Shown here one piece after another: positions 36,140 through 43,305 of a stretch of 64,000 nucleotides of DNA (position 1 is its first letter; the number at the start of each line of letters is the position of its first letter). The position numbers were made by a program, and so were the translations under genes. The notes under the pieces are model-generated. The model had not been told where the DNA came from. It was given only the letters and a program-made list of their open reading frames with translations, and did no database searches. The DNA comes from Methylosinus sp. H3A (GTDB taxonomy: Bacteria > Pseudomonadota > Alphaproteobacteria > Rhizobiales > Beijerinckiaceae): contig NZ_JADNQW010000005.1 of the NCBI RefSeq assembly GCF_015709455.1, forward strand, positions 2,968,501-3,032,500, written 5' to 3'.

Positions 36140-36346
36140 GGGCCTTCCCTTTCGTTGGTTCCATCGACGCCGATGATCGCGGCGTTTCGGGCGATATCGT
36201 GGAGCCGCGCCTGGAAAGCTTGCAGAGTGGGATTTTAGAAATCTTGCAGTGTCTTTGGCCTAGGCGGGGCTTGATCGCGAGGCGGCGCCGCGCGACGATG
36301 GCCCCAATCCGAGCCGCCGCGCGCGGCTCCTGAAAAGGAGCTCGAC

Positions 36347-36694
36347 ATGTTCATCGCGATGAATCGCTTCAAGGTCGTCAAGGGAGAGGAAAAGGCGTTC
36401 GAGCAGATATGGGCGTCGCGCCGCACCCGGCTCGAGGAGATGGAGGGCTTTATCTCCTTCCACCTCTTGCGCGGGCCGGAGCGCGAGGATCACACGCTCT
36501 ACGCCTCGCATACGATGTGGGAGACCAAGGCGAGCTTCCTCGCCTGGACGACGTCGCAGCAGTTTCGCGATTCGCACAAGGACGCCGGCAAGAACAAGCC
36601 GCTCTATGTCGGCCATCCGGAGTTCGAGGGTTTCGACGCCGTGCTCGAGCAGACCAATGCGGGTCACGACGCCGTCGCGGAGGCGACGCCATGA
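36347..36694 (+). CDS. antibiotic biosynthesis monooxygenase / haem-degrading monooxygenase (HmoA-like)
   Basis: A 115-residue ABM-domain protein. FIAMNRFKVVKGEEKAFEQIWASRR at the N terminus and FISFHLLRGPEREDHTLYASHTMWETKASFLAWTTSQQFRDSHK match the IsdG/HmoA-like haem oxygenases; the histidine in QFRDSHK would be the axial haem ligand. Such enzymes open haem to release iron. The start follows AAAAGGAG. The stop overlaps the DUF2325 start (ATGA), and the Sfp-type gene follows by another overlap, so the three are one operon. A TTTAGAA half-site about 110 bases upstream could bind Irr, the alphaproteobacterial haem/iron regulator. Confidence 0.88.
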   Translation: MFIAMNRFKVVKGEEKAFEQIWASRRTRLEEMEGFISFHLLRGPEREDHTLYASHTMWETKASFLAWTTSQQFRDSHKDAGKNKPLYVGHPEFEGFDAVLEQTNAGHDAVAEATP

Positions 36695-37947
36695 GCGAGC
36701 GGCGGCCTCTCGTCTCGTTGAGCGTGCTGAAATCCGCCATGGCGAGCGAGGGGTTCGAGCTCGCGCCCGTCGCGCGTCGGGAATCGGGTGCGCGACGGCG
36801 CATATGGGAGATCATAGGCGCGTCGCATTGCTCGATCATCGGCACATGCCTGACGATCGTGGAATTGCGCAAGCTGGCCCGGCGCACCGGCTTTCTCGGC
36901 AATGAGGCGAGCTACAACGACTATCAGGTCCATGGGCTCTTCGTCGAGAAAATGCACGACGAGAATGTCGTCTCCCGCGCCGTGCAGAAACATCTGGACA
37001 CGAAATATGAGGGCCTGCTCCGCAAGGCCAAGGCGCTCGACGGCGAGGAGCAGCTTTTCGACTTTTGGGAGACCGCTATCGACAATGGCGTCGTTCCCGG
37101 CGCCTATTGGGCGCTGATCGCGCATCCGCGTCTCACATCTCGCGTCGAGACGCGGATTTTCGGCGATATTCACATGATGTCGCATATCAGTGGCGCAGCG
37201 CATCGCGGCGATGCGCGCGAGATCGCCGAGGCGCGACGCGAGAAGGCCGAAATCGCGCGACGTCTCGCCAATGTCATCGCCGAGCGCAATGGCGAGCTGG
37301 CGCGGCTGCGCGCCGAGATCGGCCGGATGAGCGAGCAGCTTCGCGATGCGCGCGAGCTCGCTGCCGAATGCGAGAGCCTGCGGCTGGAAATCGGCGCCTT
37401 GCGCGCCGGGGAGAGAAGCGACGAGACGCTGCGCGAGCTCGACGCGCTACGCCTCGCTCACGCCGATCTGCGCGAGGATCATGCGCGTCTCGAGGGGCGT
37501 CTCGCGAGGCTGAAGGCGAAGGAGGCTCGCTGCGCCGCGACGGAGCCGCCGCGACGCGGCCCGCCGTCGCCGCTCGCTTCCGAGATCGCAGTCGAGGCCG
37601 AGGCTCGCGCAGAAGAGATCGAGACGGATCTCTGCGGGCGTTGCCTGCTCTATGTGGGCGGGCGACCGCGCACCGTTTGCCGGTTGCAACGGCTCGTCGA
37701 GCGCCGCAATGGTTCGCTGATCCATCACGACGGGGGCATGGAGGACAGTCGCGCCATGTTGAGCGAGCTCGTGCGGCGCGCCGATGCTGTGTTTTTCCCG
37801 GTCGATTGCGTCAGCCATCGCGCGGTCGGCGCGGTGAAGAGCCTGTGCGAGAGCCATGGCATTCCCTATTGTCCGCTGCGCAGCGCGAGCGCATCGGCTT
37901 TCGAGAGGGCGATCGAGACGCTCGGCGCGCGAGAGGAGAGCGCGTGA
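36691..37947 (+). CDS. DUF2325 domain protein with coiled coil
   Basis: A 418-residue protein. The first ~160 residues are globular (HCSIIGTCLTIVELRKLARRTG; DYQVHGLFVEKMH), possibly binding a ligand through the histidines and cysteine. A long Arg/Glu-rich coiled coil spans roughly residues 165-285. The C-terminal ~105 residues are the DUF2325 domain: LYVGGRPRTVCRLQRLVERRNG, IHHDGGMEDS, ADAVFFPVDCVSHRAV and CESHGIPYCPLRSAS. DUF2325 has no proven function. The ATG overlaps the stop of the haem-monooxygenase gene and the stop overlaps the PPTase start. Association with a haem-degrading protein suggests a role in haem/iron handling, but this is inference. Confidence 0.85.
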   Translation: MSERRPLVSLSVLKSAMASEGFELAPVARRESGARRRIWEIIGASHCSIIGTCLTIVELRKLARRTGFLGNEASYNDYQVHGLFVEKMHDENVVSRAVQKHLDTKYEGLLRKAKALDGEEQLFDFWETAIDNGVVPGAYWALIAHPRLTSRVETRIFGDIHMMSHISGAAHRGDAREIAEARREKAEIARRLANVIAERNGELARLRAEIGRMSEQLRDARELAAECESLRLEIGALRAGERSDETLRELDALRLAHADLREDHARLEGRLARLKAKEARCAATEPPRRGPPSPLASEIAVEAEARAEEIETDLCGRCLLYVGGRPRTVCRLQRLVERRNGSLIHHDGGMEDSRAMLSELVRRADAVFFPVDCVSHRAVGAVKSLCESHGIPYCPLRSASASAFERAIETLGAREESA

Positions 37948-38591
37948 CGCGATTATGGACTCCCGATGTCGGCGATGGGCGGATAGAGGTCTTGCGGCTC
38001 GATTTCGACCTCGAGGCGCCGTGGCCCGACGCCGATTGGGACGTGCTGACCGCGGAGGAGCGCGAACGCGCGTTGCGTTTCCTGCGGCATGAGGATCGGC
38101 TGCGCATGATCTCGACGCGCGCCGCTCTGCGTCGGCTGCTCGGCGAGAGGCTCGGCGTCGATCCGTCGACGCTGCGCTTTACGGCCGGACGCTATGGCAG
38201 GCCGGAGCTGGCCGGCGGAGTCTCCTTCAATGTCTCGCATTCCGGCGATTTCGCTCTCATCGCGATCTCGCAGCGTTGGGCGGTCGGCGTCGACATAGAA
38301 CAGGTGAGGGAGACGTCCGATCTCGCCGGACTCGCGTCGCTCGCGCTGACGGCGGAGGAGCACGAAGGGATAGACGCCGCCGGCTTTTTCGCGCGCTGGA
38401 CCGCCAAGGAGGCGGCGTTGAAAGCGTTGGGACTCGGCATAGTGGAGAAGCTGCAGGCCTTCTCCGTCTGGCCGGGGCTGGGCGATCTTTATGAATTGCG
38501 CCATGCCGAGGCGGATTGGGGCGATCTTCGCGCGGCGCGTCTCGAAGCTCCGTCGGGCTATGCGGCGGCGCTCGCCTGGAAGTCGCCTTAA
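37944..38591 (+). CDS. 4'-phosphopantetheinyl transferase (Sfp type)
   Basis: A 215-residue PPTase that transfers phosphopantetheine from CoA to carrier-protein serines. Key motifs: GRYGRPELAGGVSFNVSHSGDFALIA, then WAVGVDIEQV (the Mg-binding D-x-E), and FFARWTAKEAALKALGLG (W-x-x-KEA). The GTG start overlaps the DUF2325 stop (GTGA), with GAGAGGAGAG upstream. Sfp-type enzymes activate NRPS, PKS or related synthases, none of which is in the window. Its position third in an operon with a haem-degrading protein is unusual. Confidence 0.92.
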   Translation: MTRLWTPDVGDGRIEVLRLDFDLEAPWPDADWDVLTAEERERALRFLRHEDRLRMISTRAALRRLLGERLGVDPSTLRFTAGRYGRPELAGGVSFNVSHSGDFALIAISQRWAVGVDIEQVRETSDLAGLASLALTAEEHEGIDAAGFFARWTAKEAALKALGLGIVEKLQAFSVWPGLGDLYELRHAEADWGDLRAARLEAPSGYAAALAWKSP

Positions 38592-38595
38592 AGCG

Positions 38596-38632
38596 CTTTC
38601 CGCACGAACGGGATCGTTCGAGCGATCGGAAT
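38596..38632. repeat. imperfect palindrome related to the phaR hairpin
   Basis: TTTCCGCACGAACGGGATCG followed by TTCGAGCGATCGGAA lies between converging genes and resembles the hairpin at 27494-27523 (TTCCGCTCGAAC ... GTTCGAGCGGAA). The shared core suggests a dispersed intergenic repeat that may also act as a terminator. Confidence 0.5.
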
Positions 38633-38647
38633 TCGCCCGAAACTGGT

Positions 38648-40678
38648 TTAGCGCCGAGCGCGCAACGCGTCTTCGAGTTCCGATGCCGAGACGATCGGCA
38701 GCGAGCAGCTTGCGCCGCGGCAGACATAGGCTGCGGCTGCGCCGTCGATCTGCGACTTGCCGGCGGCTGGATGCGAAGGCGGGAAGGCGGTGCCGGGCGC
38801 GACGATGGCGAGCGTGCGTCCGGGGAGGCTCGCGCCATGGATTATGCGCAGCAGCGCGGCCGTGTCGGGCGCGGAGCGCTCGCCGACGATGACGATCTGC
38901 AATCCCTCGCGCAGAGTTTCGGCGCCGTTCAGCAGAGTCGAATAGCCGAGCAGGCCGCGCCGCACGACGCCGGCGAAAGCGGCGAGGATCGCGTCGGCGC
39001 GCTCGCGATAGCGGTCTTCGCCAGTCAGATGATAGAGCTGCGCCAGCACTTGCGTCATTGTTCCATTGCCGGAGGGCAGAGGAGCGTCCTCGGCGATCTT
39101 GGAGCGGCGGATCAGCGCTTCGGCGTCATCGGCGGTGAAGAAATAGCCGCCGGCGCTCTCGTCGCGGTAATGCGTCTCGACGATCTCGATCCAGTCTCGG
39201 CAGCGCGCGAGAAAGCGCGTCTCGCCCGTCGCCTCGTGGAGGACCAGCGCGGCGCGGCCGAGATCGGCGTAATCGTCGAGCACGGCCATATGTTTGGCGC
39301 GTCCGGCGCCATAGGAGTGCAGCAGACGGCCGTCGGCGGTCGTCATATGCGCTGCGATGAAGTCGAAGGCCGCGGTCGCCGCCGCGAGCCAGTCGCGCCG
39401 CTCGAAGACTTGCGCGGCCGTCGCGATTGCGGCGATCATCAGTCCGTTCCAATCGGCGAGCGCCTTGTCGTCACGGCCCGGACGCACGCGCGCCGCGCGC
39501 GCCGCCAATAATTTTGCGCGATCCTCCGCGAGCGCCGCCTCTTCTTGCGCGGAAAGCAGCTCCATGCCGCGCAGACGATTGGGGATGGATTTGCCCTCCC
39601 AATTGCCGCCGTCCACAATGTCGTAGACGGCGCGAAAGGACGCAGCGCGCGGACCGAGGACGGCGTCGACCTCCGCCGCGGTCCAGACATAGAATTTGCC
39701 TTCCTCATGCTCGCTGTCGGCGTCGAGGCTGCTCGCGAAAACGCCCTCGGGCAAGCGCATCTCGCGCAGCGCCCATTCGATCGTCTCGGCTATGCGCGCG
39801 GCGTAGAGCGGTTTGCGCTCCTCTTGCCAGACGAGCGTCAGCAGATCGACGAGCTGCCCATTGTCGTAGAGCATCTTCTCGAAATGCGGCGCGAGCCAGC
39901 GCTCGTCGGTCGAATAGCGCGCGAAGCCGCCGCCGAGATGGTCGTAGATGCCGCCCTGGCAGATATGGTCGAGCGTCGTCAGCGCCGCCTCGCGGAAGGA
40001 GGCGCGGCCGGTGCGTTCGAACGCCCGCCATAAGAACTCGAGGCTCGCCGCCTGCGGGAATTTCGGCGCGCCGCCGACGCCGCCATGCTCGCAGTCGATA
40101 TAGCCGTCGAGCTTCTCGGCGATCGTCTCGACGAGTTCGGGTGATATGGGCTCGGCCGGGGCGGTCTCGGCGAGACGGTTCAGCCCGTCGCCGATCGCCG
40201 TCACATTGCGCGTGACGACATCGGGCTTCTCGCGCCACAGCTCGGAGACGGCCTTCAGAATATCGCCGAAGCCGGGCATTCCGTGGCGCGGCTCGGGCGG
40301 GAAATAAGTGCCGCCCCAAAAGGGCTCGCCGTCCGGCGTCAGGAACATGGTCAGCGGCCAGCCGCCGCGCCGCCCGGTGAGCTGAAGCGCCTGCTGATAG
40401 AGATGGTCTATGTCCGGCCGCTCCTCGCGATCGACTTTCACATTGACGAAATTCTCGTTCATCAGCGCGGCGATCGCCTCGCTCTCGAAGCTCTCGGCGG
40501 CCATCACATGGCACCAGTGGCAGGCGGCGTAGCCGCTGGAGAGCAGGATCGGCCTGCCGCTCTCCTTGGCGAGCGCCAGCGTCTCCGCCGACCATGCGCG
40601 CCAATGCACGGGATTGTCCTTGTGCTGGAGGAGATAGGGGCTCGTCTCCTCGCCGAGGCGGTTGCGGTCGTCGGTCAC
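38648..40678 (-). CDS. thioredoxin-domain protein of the DUF255/YyaL family
   Basis: A 676-residue protein. The N-terminal ~165 residues are the DUF255 thioredoxin-like domain with SPYLLQHKDNPVHWRAW, a C53-H-W-C56 redox pair in ACHWCHVM, and VKVDREERPDIDHLY. The remainder is an alpha/alpha-barrel related to six-hairpin glycosidases (YDHLGGGFARYSTDERWLAPHFEKMLYDN). The family includes the human SPATA20; its function is not settled. It starts from a GTG/ATG region divergent from the amine oxidase gene. Confidence 0.93.
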   Translation of the reverse strand: MTDDRNRLGEETSPYLLQHKDNPVHWRAWSAETLALAKESGRPILLSSGYAACHWCHVMAAESFESEAIAALMNENFVNVKVDREERPDIDHLYQQALQLTGRRGGWPLTMFLTPDGEPFWGGTYFPPEPRHGMPGFGDILKAVSELWREKPDVVTRNVTAIGDGLNRLAETAPAEPISPELVETIAEKLDGYIDCEHGGVGGAPKFPQAASLEFLWRAFERTGRASFREAALTTLDHICQGGIYDHLGGGFARYSTDERWLAPHFEKMLYDNGQLVDLLTLVWQEERKPLYAARIAETIEWALREMRLPEGVFASSLDADSEHEEGKFYVWTAAEVDAVLGPRAASFRAVYDIVDGGNWEGKSIPNRLRGMELLSAQEEAALAEDRAKLLAARAARVRPGRDDKALADWNGLMIAAIATAAQVFERRDWLAAATAAFDFIAAHMTTADGRLLHSYGAGRAKHMAVLDDYADLGRAALVLHEATGETRFLARCRDWIEIVETHYRDESAGGYFFTADDAEALIRRSKIAEDAPLPSGNGTMTQVLAQLYHLTGEDRYRERADAILAAFAGVVRRGLLGYSTLLNGAETLREGLQIVIVGERSAPDTAALLRIIHGASLPGRTLAIVAPGTAFPPSHPAAGKSQIDGAAAAYVCRGASCSLPIVSASELEDALRARR

Positions 40679-40815
40679 TGTCGTCTCTCCATCGGAGGCC
40701 GCGCCGACTTTGCATGCCGGGCGCCAGCCCGGAAAGGGCGTAAAAGCGACAAAATCCGCGGCACGCCCTTTGCGTCGCTTTGCCGCAAAAGGCCAGACGG
40801 CTCAGGAGCTGAACG

Positions 40816-42429
40816 ATGCTGGACGTTGTGATTGTCGGAGGCGGGGCCTCCGGCTTGGCGCTGGCGCGCGGTCTCGCCGCGGCGGGGGTGAGTTTTGCGC
40901 TCTATGAGGCGCGTCCGCGGCTCGGCGGCCGCGTATTGTCGGTCGAGGACACGGCCTCGGGACAGCGCGTCGATCTCGGGCCGACCTGGTTCTGGCCGGA
41001 CACGCAGCCGATGATCACCGCGCTGGTGAAAGAGCTCGGCCTCGCGGATTTCCCGCAATATGATCCGGGCACGGCGCTGCTGCTCGCCTTCGGCGATAAA
41101 AAGCCCGAGACCCGCATGACGCCCAATCTCCATTCCGGCGCGCGCCGGCTCGCCGGCGGCATGGCCTCGCTCATAGAGGCGCTGGCCGCCACGGTTCCGG
41201 CGGAGGCGATCCATCTCTCCGCAGCGTTGCGCTCCATCGCCGATCGTGGCGACCATGTGGAGCTCACCTTCGAGACGGATGGCAAATCCGAGACCGTGAC
41301 CGCGAAACGGGCGGTGCTCGCGGTTCCGCCGCGTCTGCTGGCGGAGCATCTCGCCTTCGAGCCGGAGCTCGACGCGATGAGCCGCAACGCCCTGCGCAGC
41401 GCGCCGACCTGGATGGCGGCGCAGGCCAAGGCCGTGGTCGGCTTTGCCGGCGCCCCCGCCTGGCGCGCGGATGGGCATTCCGGCAACGCTTTCGCCACCC
41501 ATGAGCAGGCGGTGCTGGGAGAAATCTTCGACGCTTGCGACTCGACGGGCGAGCGCGCGGCGATCGGCGGCTTCTTCGCGCTTTCCGCGGAACTGCGGGA
41601 AGCGTTCAGCGGCGGCATGTTCATGCTGCTCGAAAGTCAATTCGTCCAATTGTTCGGCAAGTCGGTCGAGGATGGCGAGCAGCATGTGCAGGATTGGGCG
41701 CGCGAGCCCTTTACCTGCTCGACGATCGATCTGACGCCGCCCTCCGAGCATCCCGATTATGGCGATCCGCTGCTGCGGCAGGCGTTCTGGGAGGGCAAGC
41801 TCTATCTCGGCGGTACCGAGACGGCGCGCGAGGGCGGCGGCTATCTCGAGGGCGCGCTGGTCGCGGCCGAGCGCATCCGGCTGCGCCTTCTCGATCAGAA
41901 GGAGACGTCGATCATGATTTCCGGCGCGAGCGAAGGCGCTACCGGCGAGGCGCTCAATGAAGCGAGCATGGCGCGTTTCCGCGAATGGGTGAACGCCAAG
42001 CGCGCGCCGACATTCGCCAGCTATCGGCAGCGGCTGAATTTCGGCCTCTCCAACGGCCAGCGCGAGCAGATCACCCAGCGCGCCATGCTCGGCGCGATGG
42101 AGGCGGTGCTGAAGGAGGCGATCGCCGTGCTCGAGGGCCTGCCCTTCGACCATTCGGTGGTCGCGGTGGACAAGGGGCGCTCCGATCTGACGCCTCTGGC
42201 GCAAAAGGCGTTCGACGGCTTCATCCAGGAGCTGCTGGACGGCGTCATCGACTATAACCGCACCTCCTGCGCGCTCTCCAATTTCCCCGACGAGCACAAG
42301 CCGTCGAAGGATTATCTCAACGTCACGCTGCTCGACATTGCGGCGGCGTGGAAGGAGTTCTCGCTCGACGCCAATCAGATATTGCTCGACAAGCGGCTCG
42401 CCGATCAGCAGGCGACGCGCAGTCTCTGA
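40816..42429 (+). CDS. FAD-dependent amine oxidase with additional C-terminal domain
   Basis: A 537-residue protein. Residues 1-362 form a monoamine oxidase-type flavoprotein: dinucleotide motif VVIVGGGASGLALARGLAAAG, EARPRLGGRV, and LYLGGTETAREGGGYLEGALVAAERI at the expected C-terminal end of the family. Residues ~367-537 are an extra domain with no family I know (REWVNAKRAPTFASYRQRLNFGLS; LSNFPDEHKPSKDYLNVTLLDIAAAWKEF). An AAGGAG sequence and ATG (41914) occur at the junction, so the extra part may also be translated separately. The substrate is unknown. Confidence 0.88.
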   Translation: MLDVVIVGGGASGLALARGLAAAGVSFALYEARPRLGGRVLSVEDTASGQRVDLGPTWFWPDTQPMITALVKELGLADFPQYDPGTALLLAFGDKKPETRMTPNLHSGARRLAGGMASLIEALAATVPAEAIHLSAALRSIADRGDHVELTFETDGKSETVTAKRAVLAVPPRLLAEHLAFEPELDAMSRNALRSAPTWMAAQAKAVVGFAGAPAWRADGHSGNAFATHEQAVLGEIFDACDSTGERAAIGGFFALSAELREAFSGGMFMLLESQFVQLFGKSVEDGEQHVQDWAREPFTCSTIDLTPPSEHPDYGDPLLRQAFWEGKLYLGGTETAREGGGYLEGALVAAERIRLRLLDQKETSIMISGASEGATGEALNEASMARFREWVNAKRAPTFASYRQRLNFGLSNGQREQITQRAMLGAMEAVLKEAIAVLEGLPFDHSVVAVDKGRSDLTPLAQKAFDGFIQELLDGVIDYNRTSCALSNFPDEHKPSKDYLNVTLLDIAAAWKEFSLDANQILLDKRLADQQATRSL

Positions 42430-42698
42430 TAGCCGAGAAAGGCGCCCCAGCCGTCGAAGACCGGGGCGTTCACGAGACAGCCGTTGCGGGCGTAGACGTA
42501 AGGATAGGGCGCCGGGTAGCGGTAGAAATAAGAGTAAGGCGTAGCGGTGAGCACGCCCGGCGTGAGCACGGGCGTCGCTGCCGGCGCCGTCCAATCGGGA
42601 ACGAAAAATCCATCGGCCTGCGCCAAAGCGGGGGCCGAAGCGCAGGCGAGAGCGACCGTAAGGCCGGCCGCCGCGAAGCGTCGAAATGTCATCTGCAA
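42405..42698 (-). CDS. small secreted Tyr/Pro-rich protein
   Basis: A 97-residue predicted exported protein. Signal peptide about residues 1-28 (FAAAGLTVALACASAPALAQA). The mature part is rich in Tyr, Pro and aromatic residues (TPYSYFYRYPAPYPYVYARNG), with two cysteines (CLVNAPV; VAC). The function is unknown. Its 3' end overlaps that of the amine oxidase by 25 bases on the opposite strand. An ATG two codons into the frame is an equally good start. Confidence 0.7.
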   Translation of the reverse strand: MQMTFRRFAAAGLTVALACASAPALAQADGFFVPDWTAPAATPVLTPGVLTATPYSYFYRYPAPYPYVYARNGCLVNAPVFDGWGAFLGYQRLRVAC

Positions 42699-42807
42699 AT
42701 CTCCGTTGAAAAAACGGGTCGAGACATAAACGCGAATCGGCGATCTGAAATTTCTATCGCATCGCGGCGAAGCCTGTCGATCCGCGAGCTAGCCGCAGGA
42801 GCGTGGC

Positions 42808-43203
42808 TCAGCCGCGCGGGCGCGGCTGTTGCTCGCCGAACTGCTGCTCGTCCCAATAGGGGCGCGCGTGATAATGCTCGTGGACGCGCTTCTCCCAATC
42901 GCGATCGCTCCAGCTGTCGTCGCTGAACTCGGGCGCATCCTGCAGCTGCTGCTCGATGATGTCGGCGACATAGCCTTCGCGCTCATTGTCATAGGCGAGC
43001 GAATTCCACGGCAGCGGATAATGGCTGTGACCGAGCCCCAAGAATCCGCCGAAGCTCATCACGGCGTAACGTACGCGGCCCGAGACCTTGTCGATCATGA
43101 GATGATCGATTTCGCCGAGCTCATTGCCGAGCCGATCGAAAACGGTCGTGCCTTCCACGTCCTCGCTCGAGACGAGATTGAAGTCCGGATTGGCGCTCGC
43201 CAT
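42808..43203 (-). CDS. PRC-barrel domain protein
   Basis: A ~131-residue protein with one PRC-barrel domain: NLVSSEDVEGTTVFDRLGNELGEIDHLMIDKVSGRVRYAVMSFGGFLGLG, followed by HYPLPWNSLAYD. PRC barrels are small beta domains in photosynthetic reaction-centre H subunits and RimM. Stand-alone versions like this are common in rhizobia and are of unknown, perhaps stress-related, function. The start at 43203 has CAGGAGGAG upstream. The C-terminal ~35 residues are acidic and aromatic. Confidence 0.9.
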   Translation of the reverse strand: MASANPDFNLVSSEDVEGTTVFDRLGNELGEIDHLMIDKVSGRVRYAVMSFGGFLGLGHSHYPLPWNSLAYDNEREGYVADIIEQQLQDAPEFSDDSWSDRDWEKRVHEHYHARPYWDEQQFGEQQPRPRG

Positions 43204-43305
43204 TTTCTGCTCCTCCTGATTGTCCCCGAGCAACGCCGCGCCCGGAGAAAGGTTCCGTGATGGCGCGGGCCTGGCGGCGGGGTTCCGAGCAGGATTTCTC
43301 TCGGC

